A DNA stretch of 20,696 nucleotides from CAVWDI01 sp046259385 (GCA_046259385.1 JBJYWI010000114.1:1-20696); one strand, 5' to 3'. Numbered from the stretch's first letter, positions 7,708-15,980 are shown. The notes: a model not told the origin generated them from the sequence alone. Numbers and translations are program-made.

Positions 7708-9123
7708 ATGACGAAAAAACTAACCTCCATACCTATTTTAGTCCTTTTCATCTTCACATTAAGCTGCAGGAGTCTATTTGAGATTCAACAAAACATTGAA
7801 GACAATCGATTGTTCACTACAGCGACTCAATACCCTTCAAAAACGGATACTGAGACTCCAATCACACCAACGTTAACCAACACAAAAAACCCACCTTCAG
7901 CGACATCGACAAAAATACCAACATTAACCCATACCGCAAAGCCAACAAATACTGCAACGTTAAGACCAACACCTTCTTCCGAACAGGAGCAGGTGTTTAA
8001 AGAATTATGGTCAGCAATTAACGAAAATTATCTCTATCCTGATTTTAATGGATTAGACTGGAACGAAATCCACAATGAATTCGAGGAAAGAATCAAGCTG
8101 GGATTAACGAAAAAGGAATTCTATGAAGCAATGCATGAACTTGTCTATGCCCTCGGAGATGATCATTCAGCTTTCTTCGATCCAGGTGAAGTAGCCGAAG
8201 CCGATGCTGAATTAAACGGCGAATATAGTTATGTTGGAATTGGGGTTCTGGGGATAGTACAGGAAGGCAAAGAACATCTCTCGGTTATTTCCACATTTCC
8301 TAACAGCCCTGCCGAGAAAGCTGGGATACTCCCCCATGACAGAGTTATTGAGGTAAATGGAGAACCTGTTGTTGATAAAAACGGAATCAGGTATGAGTTA
8401 TTGAGCGGCGAGGTTGAATCGGTCATAAAAATCAAATTACTCACTCCCAATAACGAAGTCAAGGAAATATCCCTTAAGAGAGAAGAGCTGAGCGGCAATT
8501 TTCCAGTGCCTTATTTTAAAAGTGAAACTAACGCTGGAAAGAGTATCGGATACATAATGCTTACTTCATTCCGGTACACTTCGATCTATGAAAATGTTTT
8601 ATCAATCCTTTCAGAACTTTCTTCCGACAAACAGCTTGATGGCCTGATTATCGATAACCGATTCAATCGCGGGGGCAGTAGTGATGTATTGACCAACGTG
8701 TTGTCCCTGTTTATCAATGGTAATGCAGGTTATTTTATACAACAGAAGGCTGAACGTCTGTTTACAATTAAAGGTGAGAATTTTTTTGGCTCACAGTACG
8801 TACCTCTGGTGATATTAATTGGACCAGATACCGCCAGTTTTGGGGAGATTTTTTCAGGAGTCCTCAAAGATCTTGATCGTGCTTACCTCATCGGTGAAAA
8901 TTCTGAAGGCAATGTTGAGGTTCTGCATATTTTTGACTTTTCAGATGGGTCACGCGCCTGGATAGCTAAAGAAACCTTCCAGCCGCTATTCAATCCTGAT
9001 TTGAATTGGGAAAACATCGGTGTAACTCCGCACCTGATTCTCGAATCTGATTGGGATGAATTCACAACTCAAAACGATCCCTTAATCAATTCCGCCCTGC
9101 AATATTTTGATGGAATTGATTAA
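7708..9123 (+). CDS. Secreted PDZ-containing S41 (C-terminal processing protease-like) protein, possibly lipid-anchored
   Basis: The 471-residue protein has a signal segment (1-20) ending TLSC, an imperfect lipobox with Thr at -3, so lipidation at Cys20 is possible but not certain. A Thr/Pro/Ser-rich linker follows (about 38-90), then an alpha-helical N-domain, a PDZ domain (about 172-255, with YVGIGV and NSPAEKAGILPHDRVIEVNG) and an S41 peptidase domain (about 278-445). The nucleophile region GPDTASFGEIFSGVLKD places Ser377 as the expected catalytic serine. In CtpA/Prc proteins the Lys of the dyad sits in a later G-K motif; the aligned stretch here is GENSEGNVEV, so Asn402 occupies that place. 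It may use another base, or be a binding protein. DGSRAWIAKETFQP follows. A NarI-HdrD gene begins 8 bases after the stop. Confidence 0.85.
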   Translation: MTKKLTSIPILVLFIFTLSCRSLFEIQQNIEDNRLFTTATQYPSKTDTETPITPTLTNTKNPPSATSTKIPTLTHTAKPTNTATLRPTPSSEQEQVFKELWSAINENYLYPDFNGLDWNEIHNEFEERIKLGLTKKEFYEAMHELVYALGDDHSAFFDPGEVAEADAELNGEYSYVGIGVLGIVQEGKEHLSVISTFPNSPAEKAGILPHDRVIEVNGEPVVDKNGIRYELLSGEVESVIKIKLLTPNNEVKEISLKREELSGNFPVPYFKSETNAGKSIGYIMLTSFRYTSIYENVLSILSELSSDKQLDGLIIDNRFNRGGSSDVLTNVLSLFINGNAGYFIQQKAERLFTIKGENFFGSQYVPLVILIGPDTASFGEIFSGVLKDLDRAYLIGENSEGNVEVLHIFDFSDGSRAWIAKETFQPLFNPDLNWENIGVTPHLILESDWDEFTTQNDPLINSALQYFDGID

Positions 9124-9131
9124 CCATCATT

Positions 9132-11129
9132 ATGCTATCAATTCTTGAAAAAATTTCTTTCCTAATACTATTTTTCTTTTCGATCCTTATTGGATTGTAT
9201 ATTCTGAATAGGATCATAACGATCATCAGGCGGGGGCAAGGCTCTAAAGAAATTCATCTAACTTTCAAGCAGTTACTGAAAACCTCATCTGAATTGATTA
9301 CTTTGAAACCTACGTTCAATTTGCGGAAAAGCACCAGTCTATTCCACGCTCTGATTGCGTGGTGTTTTTTATATTACCTGGTTGTAAATGCGGTTGATTT
9401 AGCAGAAGCATTCATACCGGATTTCGAACTTATTCCCATTACGGTTGTTGGAAATCTATTCAGGTTTGGGACGGATATATTGAGCGTTTTTGCAATGATT
9501 GGAATGACTGCTCTTTTAACAAGGCGTTTCATTTTTAATACGCAGGATATCTCTTTCAGGGATAACATCCTTCTTTACCCAGGGGCTCGCGGGAAGATAA
9601 AACGCGATTCAGCCATTGTTGGTATCTTTATTTTGCTTCATGTTGGGGCAAGATTCTTTGGGCAATCATTTCGAATTGCTCTTATTGGATTTGATCCTTG
9701 GCAGCCGTTTGCATCCATGGTAGCAAATAAATTGATCGGGGTTGCCGAATACCATTTATTTAATGCAATACATGCTGCTTTTTGGATTTCTTTTGGTTCA
9801 ATAATTCTATTTGTGCCATATTTTCTGTATTCAAAACATATTCACATCTTCTTTTCCCCGGCAAATCACCTAATCAAGCCGATAAGGCGATCAATCGGCG
9901 AATTGGATAAACTGGATTTTGAAGATGAAAGCGTTGAACAATTTGGCGCATCCCGAATCGAAGATCTGGGATGGGAACAAATTCTCGATAGTTTTGCGTG
10001 TATTATGTGCAACCGCTGCCAGGTTGAGTGTCCAGCCTATGAAACTGGCAAAGAACTCTCACCGGCTGCCATGGAAATAAACAAACGCTTACTCTTAAAT
10101 CACGAAGGTCGCCAGATCTCTCGAGGTGACCCCAGCACAATGAAGCTTTCTGAGTACGCAATAACAGAAAATGCAATCTGGGCATGTACTACTTGCGGTG
10201 CATGTAATCAAATTTGCCCGGTAAATAATGAACCTATGCGTGATATCCTTGATATCCGGCGTTCGCTCGTTTTAATGGAAAACAACTTCCCGGAAAAACT
10301 TCAGGTTGTTTTTCGCAGCCTCGAGAGAAATGCAAATCCCTGGAATATCACTCCATCGGATCGATTGAAATGGGCAGAGGGAATATCAATTGAAACGATC
10401 GAACGAAACAATGATCCTGATATTCTCTGGTGGGTCGGGTGCGCTCCTGCGGCAGACGAACATGCACAAAAAACAGCAAGAGCTTTCCTGAAGATTCTCA
10501 AGGCGGCTGATATAAACTATGCAGTCCTTGGCGAGCTTGAAAAATGTACAGGAGACTCCGCTCGCAGAGCTGGAAATGAATATCTTTTCTCTGAAATGGC
10601 ATTGGAAAATATTGAAATTTTGAACAGCATATCACCAAAACAAATAGTAACAACATGCCCTCATTGTTTGCATACAATAAAAAATGAATATCCTTCCTTC
10701 GGTGGCAATTACAGGGTTGCGCACCACACAGAATTTATTGAAAATTTAATAAGAAGAGGCGAGCTTAATTTGAAAAAACAAACAGGGAAAATCACTTACC
10801 ATGATCCATGTTACTTGAGCCGTCATAATAAAATTATCAATCCCCCGCGCCATATAATAACTGCAGTAACAGATGAATACATTGAGATGCAGAGAAATAA
10901 ATTTAGATCTTTCTGCTGTGGAGCAGGCGGTGCCCAGATGTGGAAAGAGGAAGAAGATGGAGCGGAGAGAGTCAGTTCAAATCGTTATCGGGAAGCGGAA
11001 TCGACCAATGCAGATATTACTACCGTTAGCTGTCCATTTTGCATGATCATGCTTTCTGATGCAGGGCATGAAATCAAATCAAAAATGCAAATAATGGATA
11101 TCGCTGAGATTATTGCTTCACAACTTTAG
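9132..11129 (+). CDS. Membrane NarI-like/HdrD-like fusion iron-sulfur oxidoreductase (paralog 1)
   Basis: The 665-residue protein joins a membrane cytochrome-b-like domain to a cytoplasmic HdrD-type domain, an arrangement like a fused HdrE-HdrD or DsrM-DsrK. Hydrophobic helices lie near 5-28, 70-92, 113-132, 159-178 and 205-233, with His72, His170, His208 and His214 as possible heme ligands. Two ferredoxin-type 4Fe-4S sites follow: C290/C293/C296/C300 and C352/C355/C358/C362. Two CCG (HdrB-like) domains come next. The first has C437, C472, C509 and C512, but reads KCTGD, so the second Cys of the pair is Thr473. The second is complete: C560, C595/C596, C634 and C637. The likely job is electron exchange between menaquinone and a soluble thiol/disulfide or iron-sulfur partner; the substrate is unknown. 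It follows the S41 gene closely and has no Hdr partner gene beside it. Confidence 0.85.
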   Translation: MLSILEKISFLILFFFSILIGLYILNRIITIIRRGQGSKEIHLTFKQLLKTSSELITLKPTFNLRKSTSLFHALIAWCFLYYLVVNAVDLAEAFIPDFELIPITVVGNLFRFGTDILSVFAMIGMTALLTRRFIFNTQDISFRDNILLYPGARGKIKRDSAIVGIFILLHVGARFFGQSFRIALIGFDPWQPFASMVANKLIGVAEYHLFNAIHAAFWISFGSIILFVPYFLYSKHIHIFFSPANHLIKPIRRSIGELDKLDFEDESVEQFGASRIEDLGWEQILDSFACIMCNRCQVECPAYETGKELSPAAMEINKRLLLNHEGRQISRGDPSTMKLSEYAITENAIWACTTCGACNQICPVNNEPMRDILDIRRSLVLMENNFPEKLQVVFRSLERNANPWNITPSDRLKWAEGISIETIERNNDPDILWWVGCAPAADEHAQKTARAFLKILKAADINYAVLGELEKCTGDSARRAGNEYLFSEMALENIEILNSISPKQIVTTCPHCLHTIKNEYPSFGGNYRVAHHTEFIENLIRRGELNLKKQTGKITYHDPCYLSRHNKIINPPRHIITAVTDEYIEMQRNKFRSFCCGAGGAQMWKEEEDGAERVSSNRYREAESTNADITTVSCPFCMIMLSDAGHEIKSKMQIMDIAEIIASQL

Positions 11130-11298
11130 TACAATTTTACTCACGGAGCAGTTTATCAAAAATGCAAAATTTTTTTATCCCTCTCCGATAATGGCTGGTT
11201 AAATTTTGCCAATCTCTTCCAGGTGAGGCATAAAAAATATCATTCTCAAAATCACTCTCTGGCGCGTTTAGTAATCTTATCAGCAGTATTCCGGATCC

Positions 11299-11325
11299 CA
11301 TCAATTGTAAAACAATCAATTGATG
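11299..11325. promoter_or_regulatory. Inverted repeat, candidate operator
   Basis: CATCAATTG (11299-11307) and CAATTGATG (11317-11325) are perfect reverse complements separated by 9 bases. Nested inside is ATTGTAAAACAAT, itself a 5+5 inverted repeat. It lies 66 bases upstream of a TATAAT, a suitable place for an activator or repressor dimer. No regulator is assigned. Confidence 0.4.
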
Positions 11326-11390
11326 ACAGTTATTCAATTAACTTTTCAACAATTAAACCTATACTAAGGAAAAAGGGTAAAAAAGGGCGA

Positions 11391-11396
11391 TATAAT
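11391..11396 (+). promoter_or_regulatory. Candidate -10 element for the E1-E2 operon
   Basis: A consensus TATAAT preceded by GGGCGA. The hexamer 17 bases upstream (GGAAAA) does not match a -35 box, so activator help would be needed. Leader length to the E1 ATG would be about 90 bases. Confidence 0.3.
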
Positions 11397-11495
11397 CTAA
11401 TATTAAAAGGTAACATATCGATCAATCTTACAAAGAATAGTCTGAACAATAGGCTTACTGTTCCAAAGCCATAGAAAAATTTCTAATTGAAATAT

Positions 11496-13916
11496 ATGAC
11501 CCAGGATTATACAAAACAAATCCACGCATCTGGAATAGACATTGATAATGTTCTGGCTGATTACCAACTCGCTGTTACCAGCCGGCAGGTAAGCCTGATT
11601 GGTAGAAGGGAGGTGATGAGCGGCAAAGCGAAATTTGGCATTTTCGGGGACGGCAAGGAATTAGCCCAAATTGCGATGGCAAAGGTGTTCAAAAAAGGCG
11701 ATTTCCGGTCTGGTTATTACCGTGACCAGACATTCATGTTCGCAAAAGGTCTGCTGACATTTGAACAATATTTCGCGCAATTGTATGCTCACGCAGATGA
11801 AAGTGCCGATCCTTCATCAGCCGGCAGACAGATGAACAACCATTTCGCAACCCGTACCATTGACCAGAATGGAAAATGGCTTAATCTCGTCCAGATGTAT
11901 AACTCATCAGCTGATTTATCGCCAGTAGGTTCACAAATGCCTCGTCTGGTGGGGTTGGCATATGCATCGAGAATATACCGCGAATTGGAGCAACTGCAGA
12001 TTTATGAGCAGTTTTCAGAACGTGGAAATGAAATTGCCTTTGGTACCGTCGGTAACGGGACCTGCGCGGAAGGAATGTTCTGGGAATCGATAAATGCAAT
12101 TGGCGTTCTAAAATCGCCTGCAATTATCACAATTCTTGATGATGGATATGGAATCTCTGTACCAAATGAATATGCGCTTTTAAATCAAAACATTTCGGAC
12201 TTATTATTAGGATTTCAAAGACAAGCACCAAATGAAGAAGGGTACGAGATCTTTATCGTTCCAGGGTGGGATTATCCCGGTCTTCTAAATACATTCATGA
12301 AAGCCGAAAAAATGACCCGTTCTGAACATATACCATCCATTATTCATGTTACTGAAGTAACCCAACCCCAGGGTCATTCCACTTCGGGAAGTCATGAACG
12401 CTATAAAACTCGAAAGAGAATGGAATGGGAAAAGGAATTCGATTGTAACTCTCGTTTCAGGGAATGGATATTGTCTAATGAAATTTCCTCCTCTGATGAA
12501 TTAGATTTGATTGAGAAACGTGCAAAAGAAGATGCAGAAACAGCCCGGAAAAAAGCCTGGGAAGAATATTCCAGTCCGATCATAGATGAAAAGAATACAC
12601 TTGAAAATATTATTGAACTATTGATTGGCACTTCGCTTCATCAGGATAAGTTATTCAATCTGAAAAGCGAAGTGAAATCTTTAATATCCCCATATAGAAG
12701 AGATATTATGTCTTACGTGCATAAAGCGCTGGTACTCACCAGAGGCGAGAAAAGTCAAGCACGGCAACAACTACTCAATTTTAACAAAAACTATTTGACG
12801 GAAAATCAAAGACGATATGGTTCCCATTTATACAGCGAACATGACGACTCCGCACTGAAAGTCCAGGAGATAGATGCTGTCTACTCGAGCGATTCCAAGC
12901 TGGTCAATGGTTTCGAGATCCTGAATGCATGTTTTGATGCTGCTTTGGAACGGGACCCAAAAGTAATTATATTCGGTCAGGACGTTGGACTTCTGGGTGG
13001 TGTGAACCAGGCTCTCCGTGGATTACAGGATAAATATGGAGAATTACGGGTAACTGACACAGGTATTCGAGAATTAACCATTGTCGGACAGGCAATCGGT
13101 ATGGCAATGAGGGGATTGCGCCCAATAGCTGAACTACAGTATCTCGATTATTTGATCTATGCTCTTCAAATTATGTCTGATGATCTTGCCACTTTGCGGT
13201 GGCGCACGAATGGAAGCCAGAAAGCTCCAGCAATTCTCCGCACTAGAGGCCACCGGCTTGAAGGGATATGGCATTCCGGTTCCCAATTGGCAGGGATTAT
13301 TAACCTCGTACGCGGGATGCACGTCCTTGTCCCCAGAAATATGACCCAGGCAGCGGGGTTTTACAACGCTCTCTTAAAGTCGGAAGAACCCGGCTTGATT
13401 ATCGAGGTTTTGAATGGATACCGAATAAAAGAGACTATGCCTGAAAACATCGGAGAGTTCTGCCTGCCCCTAGGCGTACCCGAAATTATCCAACCTGGTA
13501 ATGACGTCACATTAGTAACCTACGGCGCGATGTGCAGAATTGTTTTGGAAGCCTCGCAGTCCCTGAATAGTGTTGGAATCAAGCCAGAAGTAATTGATGT
13601 GCGCACGTTACTTCCATTTGATATAAAAAGCATAATCCTGGAATCGTTAAGAAAGACCAGCCGGATTGTTTTTATAGATGAAGATGTGCCTGGGGGTGCA
13701 AGTGCATATATGTTGCAGAAGATCATTGACGAGCAGGGGGGTTATTATTGGCTGGATTCAAAACCTCAAACGATTTCAGCTAAATCACATAGACCTGCCT
13801 ACGGCTCTGATGGTGACTACTGGTCAAAACCAAACAAAGAGATAGTCTTCAAAAAAGTTTATGGAATTATGAATGAGGTTAATCCAATAAAATACCCGGA
13901 CATTTTTTCATCATAG
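11496..13916 (+). CDS. Fused alpha/beta 2-oxoacid dehydrogenase E1 component
   Basis: The 806-residue protein (ATG 11496; an in-frame TTG at 11487 would add three residues, and neither has a clear ribosome site) carries both E1 subunits in one chain. E1 decarboxylates a 2-oxoacid with thiamine diphosphate and passes the acyl group to lipoyl-E2. The alpha part (about 30-350) includes GYYRDQTFMFAKG and the cofactor region GTVGNGTCAEGMFWESINA to LDDGYGISVP. The beta part (about 470-795) includes IFGQDVGLLGG, DTGIRELTIVGQAIGMAMRG with the cofactor-activating Glu, QYLDYLIYALQIMSDDLATL, RTRGHRLEGIWHSGS, VPRNMTQAAGFYNALL, VTYGAMCRI and DVRTLLPFD. The classical GDG...NN metal motif reads GNG...DD here. 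Fused E1 proteins of this size are known in Bacteroidota and others and are often called branched-chain-type. The E2 gene follows by 73 bases. No E3 gene is in the window. Confidence 0.9.
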   Translation: MTQDYTKQIHASGIDIDNVLADYQLAVTSRQVSLIGRREVMSGKAKFGIFGDGKELAQIAMAKVFKKGDFRSGYYRDQTFMFAKGLLTFEQYFAQLYAHADESADPSSAGRQMNNHFATRTIDQNGKWLNLVQMYNSSADLSPVGSQMPRLVGLAYASRIYRELEQLQIYEQFSERGNEIAFGTVGNGTCAEGMFWESINAIGVLKSPAIITILDDGYGISVPNEYALLNQNISDLLLGFQRQAPNEEGYEIFIVPGWDYPGLLNTFMKAEKMTRSEHIPSIIHVTEVTQPQGHSTSGSHERYKTRKRMEWEKEFDCNSRFREWILSNEISSSDELDLIEKRAKEDAETARKKAWEEYSSPIIDEKNTLENIIELLIGTSLHQDKLFNLKSEVKSLISPYRRDIMSYVHKALVLTRGEKSQARQQLLNFNKNYLTENQRRYGSHLYSEHDDSALKVQEIDAVYSSDSKLVNGFEILNACFDAALERDPKVIIFGQDVGLLGGVNQALRGLQDKYGELRVTDTGIRELTIVGQAIGMAMRGLRPIAELQYLDYLIYALQIMSDDLATLRWRTNGSQKAPAILRTRGHRLEGIWHSGSQLAGIINLVRGMHVLVPRNMTQAAGFYNALLKSEEPGLIIEVLNGYRIKETMPENIGEFCLPLGVPEIIQPGNDVTLVTYGAMCRIVLEASQSLNSVGIKPEVIDVRTLLPFDIKSIILESLRKTSRIVFIDEDVPGGASAYMLQKIIDEQGGYYWLDSKPQTISAKSHRPAYGSDGDYWSKPNKEIVFKKVYGIMNEVNPIKYPDIFSS

Positions 13917-13989
13917 TTTATTTTTCCCTTGTCCGTATTTATTGAAATAAATTTTCTTGGAGCAATTCACAATTCATTAGGGAGAATCG

Positions 13990-15201
13990 ATGCCTGATCA
14001 AGTAATAATGCCTCAACTTGGCGAATCTGTTATCGAAGGCGAACTTACAAAATGGCTCAAACAACCGGGGGACTGGATTGAAGAAAATGAGCCATTGTTT
14101 GAGGTGAACACCGATAAAGTTGATACGGAATTGCCCAGCCCAGCTTCCGGTTACCTGCTTGAAATCCTTGTTGAAGAAGGTGCAATAGTAAACGCAGGAA
14201 CAATCTTGGCTTGGATCGGAGAAAAAAACGAACCAATACCGGATTTAGGGCAGAAGGGAGACGATACGAACTCGAGCAGATCTCAGAAGGCAGACCTGCC
14301 CATTGAAAACGCGCTTATCGATCAAGCACAAAAAAAACAACTTCAAGCAACCGCCAAGGAAACCGGAGTTGGTTTTATATCGCCTGTGGTTTCAAGAATC
14401 GCCAACGAACACAATGTCGATCTAAACCGGGTTAAAGGCACAGGCAGTAACGATCGAATAACAAAAGAAGACATCCTGCATTTTATAGATAGCCAGGCTC
14501 AAAACATACCTTCTGAAAAGGAAAGTGATTATCTTCCCTTGACCCCCGTCAGACGGATCATTGCAGATCATATGGTTTTAAGTAAAAGGACTTCACCCCA
14601 TGTTACTACCGTTATGGAAGCTGATATGAGTTCTGTGCTCAGCCACCGGGAGGCGAATAAGGAATCTTTCAGTCGAGCTGGCCGAAAACTGACAATTACA
14701 GTTTACCTAATTGCGGCTTCAGCACGAGCATTGCAAAATTATCCAATCGTTAACTCATCCTGGGACGAAAAAGGGATAAATCTCCATCAAGAAATCCATA
14801 TAGGTATTGCAACCTCTCTGGAAGATGAGGGCTTGATTGTCCCGGTGATCAAACATGCAGATAATTTTAACCTTTTCGATCTTTCTCAAAAGGTAAAAGA
14901 TCTTACAGAAAAGGCCCGCGCGAAGAATTTAAACCCTGACGACGTAAAAGACGGCACGTTCACAATTACAAATCACGGGGTGAATGGCTCCCTTTTCGCA
15001 ACACCAATCATCAACCAACCGCAGTGTTCAATCCTGGGAATGGGTATTATCCAGAAAAGGGTTGTCGTTATTGGCGATGCGATCGCTATCAGGCCAATGG
15101 TTTACCTTTCACTCACATTTGACCACCGTATCCTCGATGGGGCGATTGCGGATCACTTCTTAAAAAATATTGTGGATAAATTACAGAGACCCTGGGGCTG
15201 A
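13990..15201 (+). CDS. Lipoyl-dependent dihydrolipoamide acyltransferase (E2) of a 2-oxoacid dehydrogenase complex
   Basis: E2 carries the acyl group from E1 on a lipoyl arm and transfers it to CoA. The 403-residue protein has one lipoyl domain (1-78) with Lys43 in VNTDKVDTELPSP as the lipoylation site, a linker, a peripheral subunit-binding domain (about 128-166; ISPVVSRIANEHNVDLNRVK then GTGSNDRITKEDIL), a second linker, and the catalytic domain (about 183-403) ending with the active-site DHRILDG (His379, Asp383). Length and order match single-lipoyl E2 proteins. GGGAG just before the ATG is a good ribosome site. Which acyl group it handles (branched-chain, 2-oxoglutarate or pyruvate) cannot be fixed from sequence; pairing with a fused E1 suggests branched-chain acids. 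Its TGA overlaps the response regulator start as TGATG. Confidence 0.93.
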   Translation: MPDQVIMPQLGESVIEGELTKWLKQPGDWIEENEPLFEVNTDKVDTELPSPASGYLLEILVEEGAIVNAGTILAWIGEKNEPIPDLGQKGDDTNSSRSQKADLPIENALIDQAQKKQLQATAKETGVGFISPVVSRIANEHNVDLNRVKGTGSNDRITKEDILHFIDSQAQNIPSEKESDYLPLTPVRRIIADHMVLSKRTSPHVTTVMEADMSSVLSHREANKESFSRAGRKLTITVYLIAASARALQNYPIVNSSWDEKGINLHQEIHIGIATSLEDEGLIVPVIKHADNFNLFDLSQKVKDLTEKARAKNLNPDDVKDGTFTITNHGVNGSLFATPIINQPQCSILGMGIIQKRVVVIGDAIAIRPMVYLSLTFDHRILDGAIADHFLKNIVDKLQRPWG

Positions 15202-15851
15202 TGCAAATGATAAGAGTATTACTGGTTGACGACCATACCTTATTTAGAGAAGGTATCCGGTCCTTATTAGAATCCCAACCTGATATCAAGGTCATCTCGG
15301 AGGCAGAAGATGGTCACAGAGGAGTTAAGTTGGCAATAGAATTAGAACCAGATGTTGTTCTTATGGATATAGCTATGCCGCTGCTCAACGGGCTGGATGC
15401 CGCCTGTAAAATAAAGCAAAAAAAACCGGAAATTCAAATCTTGATACTTAGTATGCACGACAGCGAAGAATATATAAGAAAAGCCTTGGCTATTGGCGCA
15501 TTGGGTTATATTCTTAAAGATGAGACTTCTAATGAATTAATTGAGGCAGTTAGATCTGTCCATCGTGGAGAAATAGTATTATCCCCCGCCATCACGAATC
15601 TCGTTGTCCTAAATTATCTGCGTTGGGGAAATTCTCAAATTCAAGACAGCACAGAGTGTCTCAGCCTAAGGGAGAGAGAGGTCCTGCAATTGATAGCAGA
15701 GGGTCATACCAACAAAGAAATAGCTGAGATATTATGTATCTCAATAAAAACAGTCCAGGCTCATAGAACCAAACTGATGAAAAAGTTGGATCTGCATGAT
15801 AAGGGGGAATTAATCAAGTTCGCAATTCAGAAAAAGATCATCGAAATATAG
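15201..15851 (+). CDS. NarL/FixJ-family response regulator
   Basis: The 216-residue protein has a receiver domain (about 3-120) and a LuxR-type helix-turn-helix (about 150-212). In the receiver, the acidic pair Asp10-Asp11 lies in LLVDDHTLFREGI, the phosphoacceptor is Asp56 in VVLMDIAMP, and the conserved Lys is in LGYILKDET. The DNA-binding part reads LSLREREVLQLIAEGHTNKE, then IAEILCISIKTVQAHRTKLM, a canonical LuxR pattern. Its start overlaps the E2 stop by one base, so it is translated with the dehydrogenase genes. No histidine kinase is adjacent. It may regulate its own operon or the cytochrome operon to its right, where palindromic sites occur; that is inference. Confidence 0.95.
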   Translation: MQMIRVLLVDDHTLFREGIRSLLESQPDIKVISEAEDGHRGVKLAIELEPDVVLMDIAMPLLNGLDAACKIKQKKPEIQILILSMHDSEEYIRKALAIGALGYILKDETSNELIEAVRSVHRGEIVLSPAITNLVVLNYLRWGNSQIQDSTECLSLREREVLQLIAEGHTNKEIAEILCISIKTVQAHRTKLMKKLDLHDKGELIKFAIQKKIIEI

Positions 15852-15907
15852 AAATTTGTATTCTTAACAATACATTCTCTGAAAATATCGAGTCTTTATT
15901 TCGTTTT

Positions 15908-15931
15908 AATAAGGCGCGCGCCTGATTTTTT
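15908..15931 (+). terminator. Probable rho-independent terminator after the response regulator
   Basis: The 12-base perfect palindrome AGGCGCGCGCCT (15912-15923) can fold with loop GCGC. The stem can extend by AAT/ATT past one A-G mismatch, and six T residues follow at 15926-15931. It is a strikingly GC-rich block in AT-rich surroundings, about 60 bases after the stop codon. The short perfect stem keeps confidence moderate. Confidence 0.45.
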
Positions 15932-15974
15932 CTGTTTCAAATCTTTTACTGGTATAAGATAGTGGGTTTTCATA

Positions 15975-15980
15975 TATAAT
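15975..15980 (+). promoter_or_regulatory. Candidate -10 element of the cytochrome b/Rieske operon
   Basis: Consensus TATAAT within CATATATAATAGTG, lying 64 bases upstream of the cytochrome b ATG. No matching -35 is visible at 16-18 bases upstream. It sits just before a palindrome at 15988-16001. Confidence 0.35.

Larger units (their letters stand above)
11130..11495. other. Gene-free stretch upstream of the dehydrogenase operon
   Basis: These 366 bases hold no convincing gene. Short open frames on both strands (83 codons at 11223-11474 plus, 66 codons at 11137-11337 minus) show no family signature, have Lys/Ser/Asn-rich low-quality sequence and lack ribosome sites. What is visible is a 9+9 inverted repeat at 11299-11325, two AAAAGGG copies near 11371-11388, and a -10-like TATAAT at 11391-11396. 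I read it as the control region of the E1-E2 operon. Confidence 0.6.

Noticed and set aside
7840..7980. Repeated Thr/Pro codons in the S41 gene (and at 1215-1395 in the LCP gene), considered as a DNA repeat array
   Set aside because: The repeats are irregular at DNA level and encode a low-complexity protein linker behind a membrane anchor; there is no spacer-repeat pattern.
11223..11474. 83-codon plus-strand open frame in the gap before the fused E1
   Set aside because: No family signature, no ribosome site, Lys/Ser/Asn-rich low-quality sequence, and it covers the inverted repeat and -10-like element.
13070..13080. Loss of the cofactor-activating Glu in E1 beta, suspected from GQDV
   Set aside because: The cofactor-activating Glu aligns with the Glu of IRELT, which is present; GQDV is a different acidic-tunnel site.
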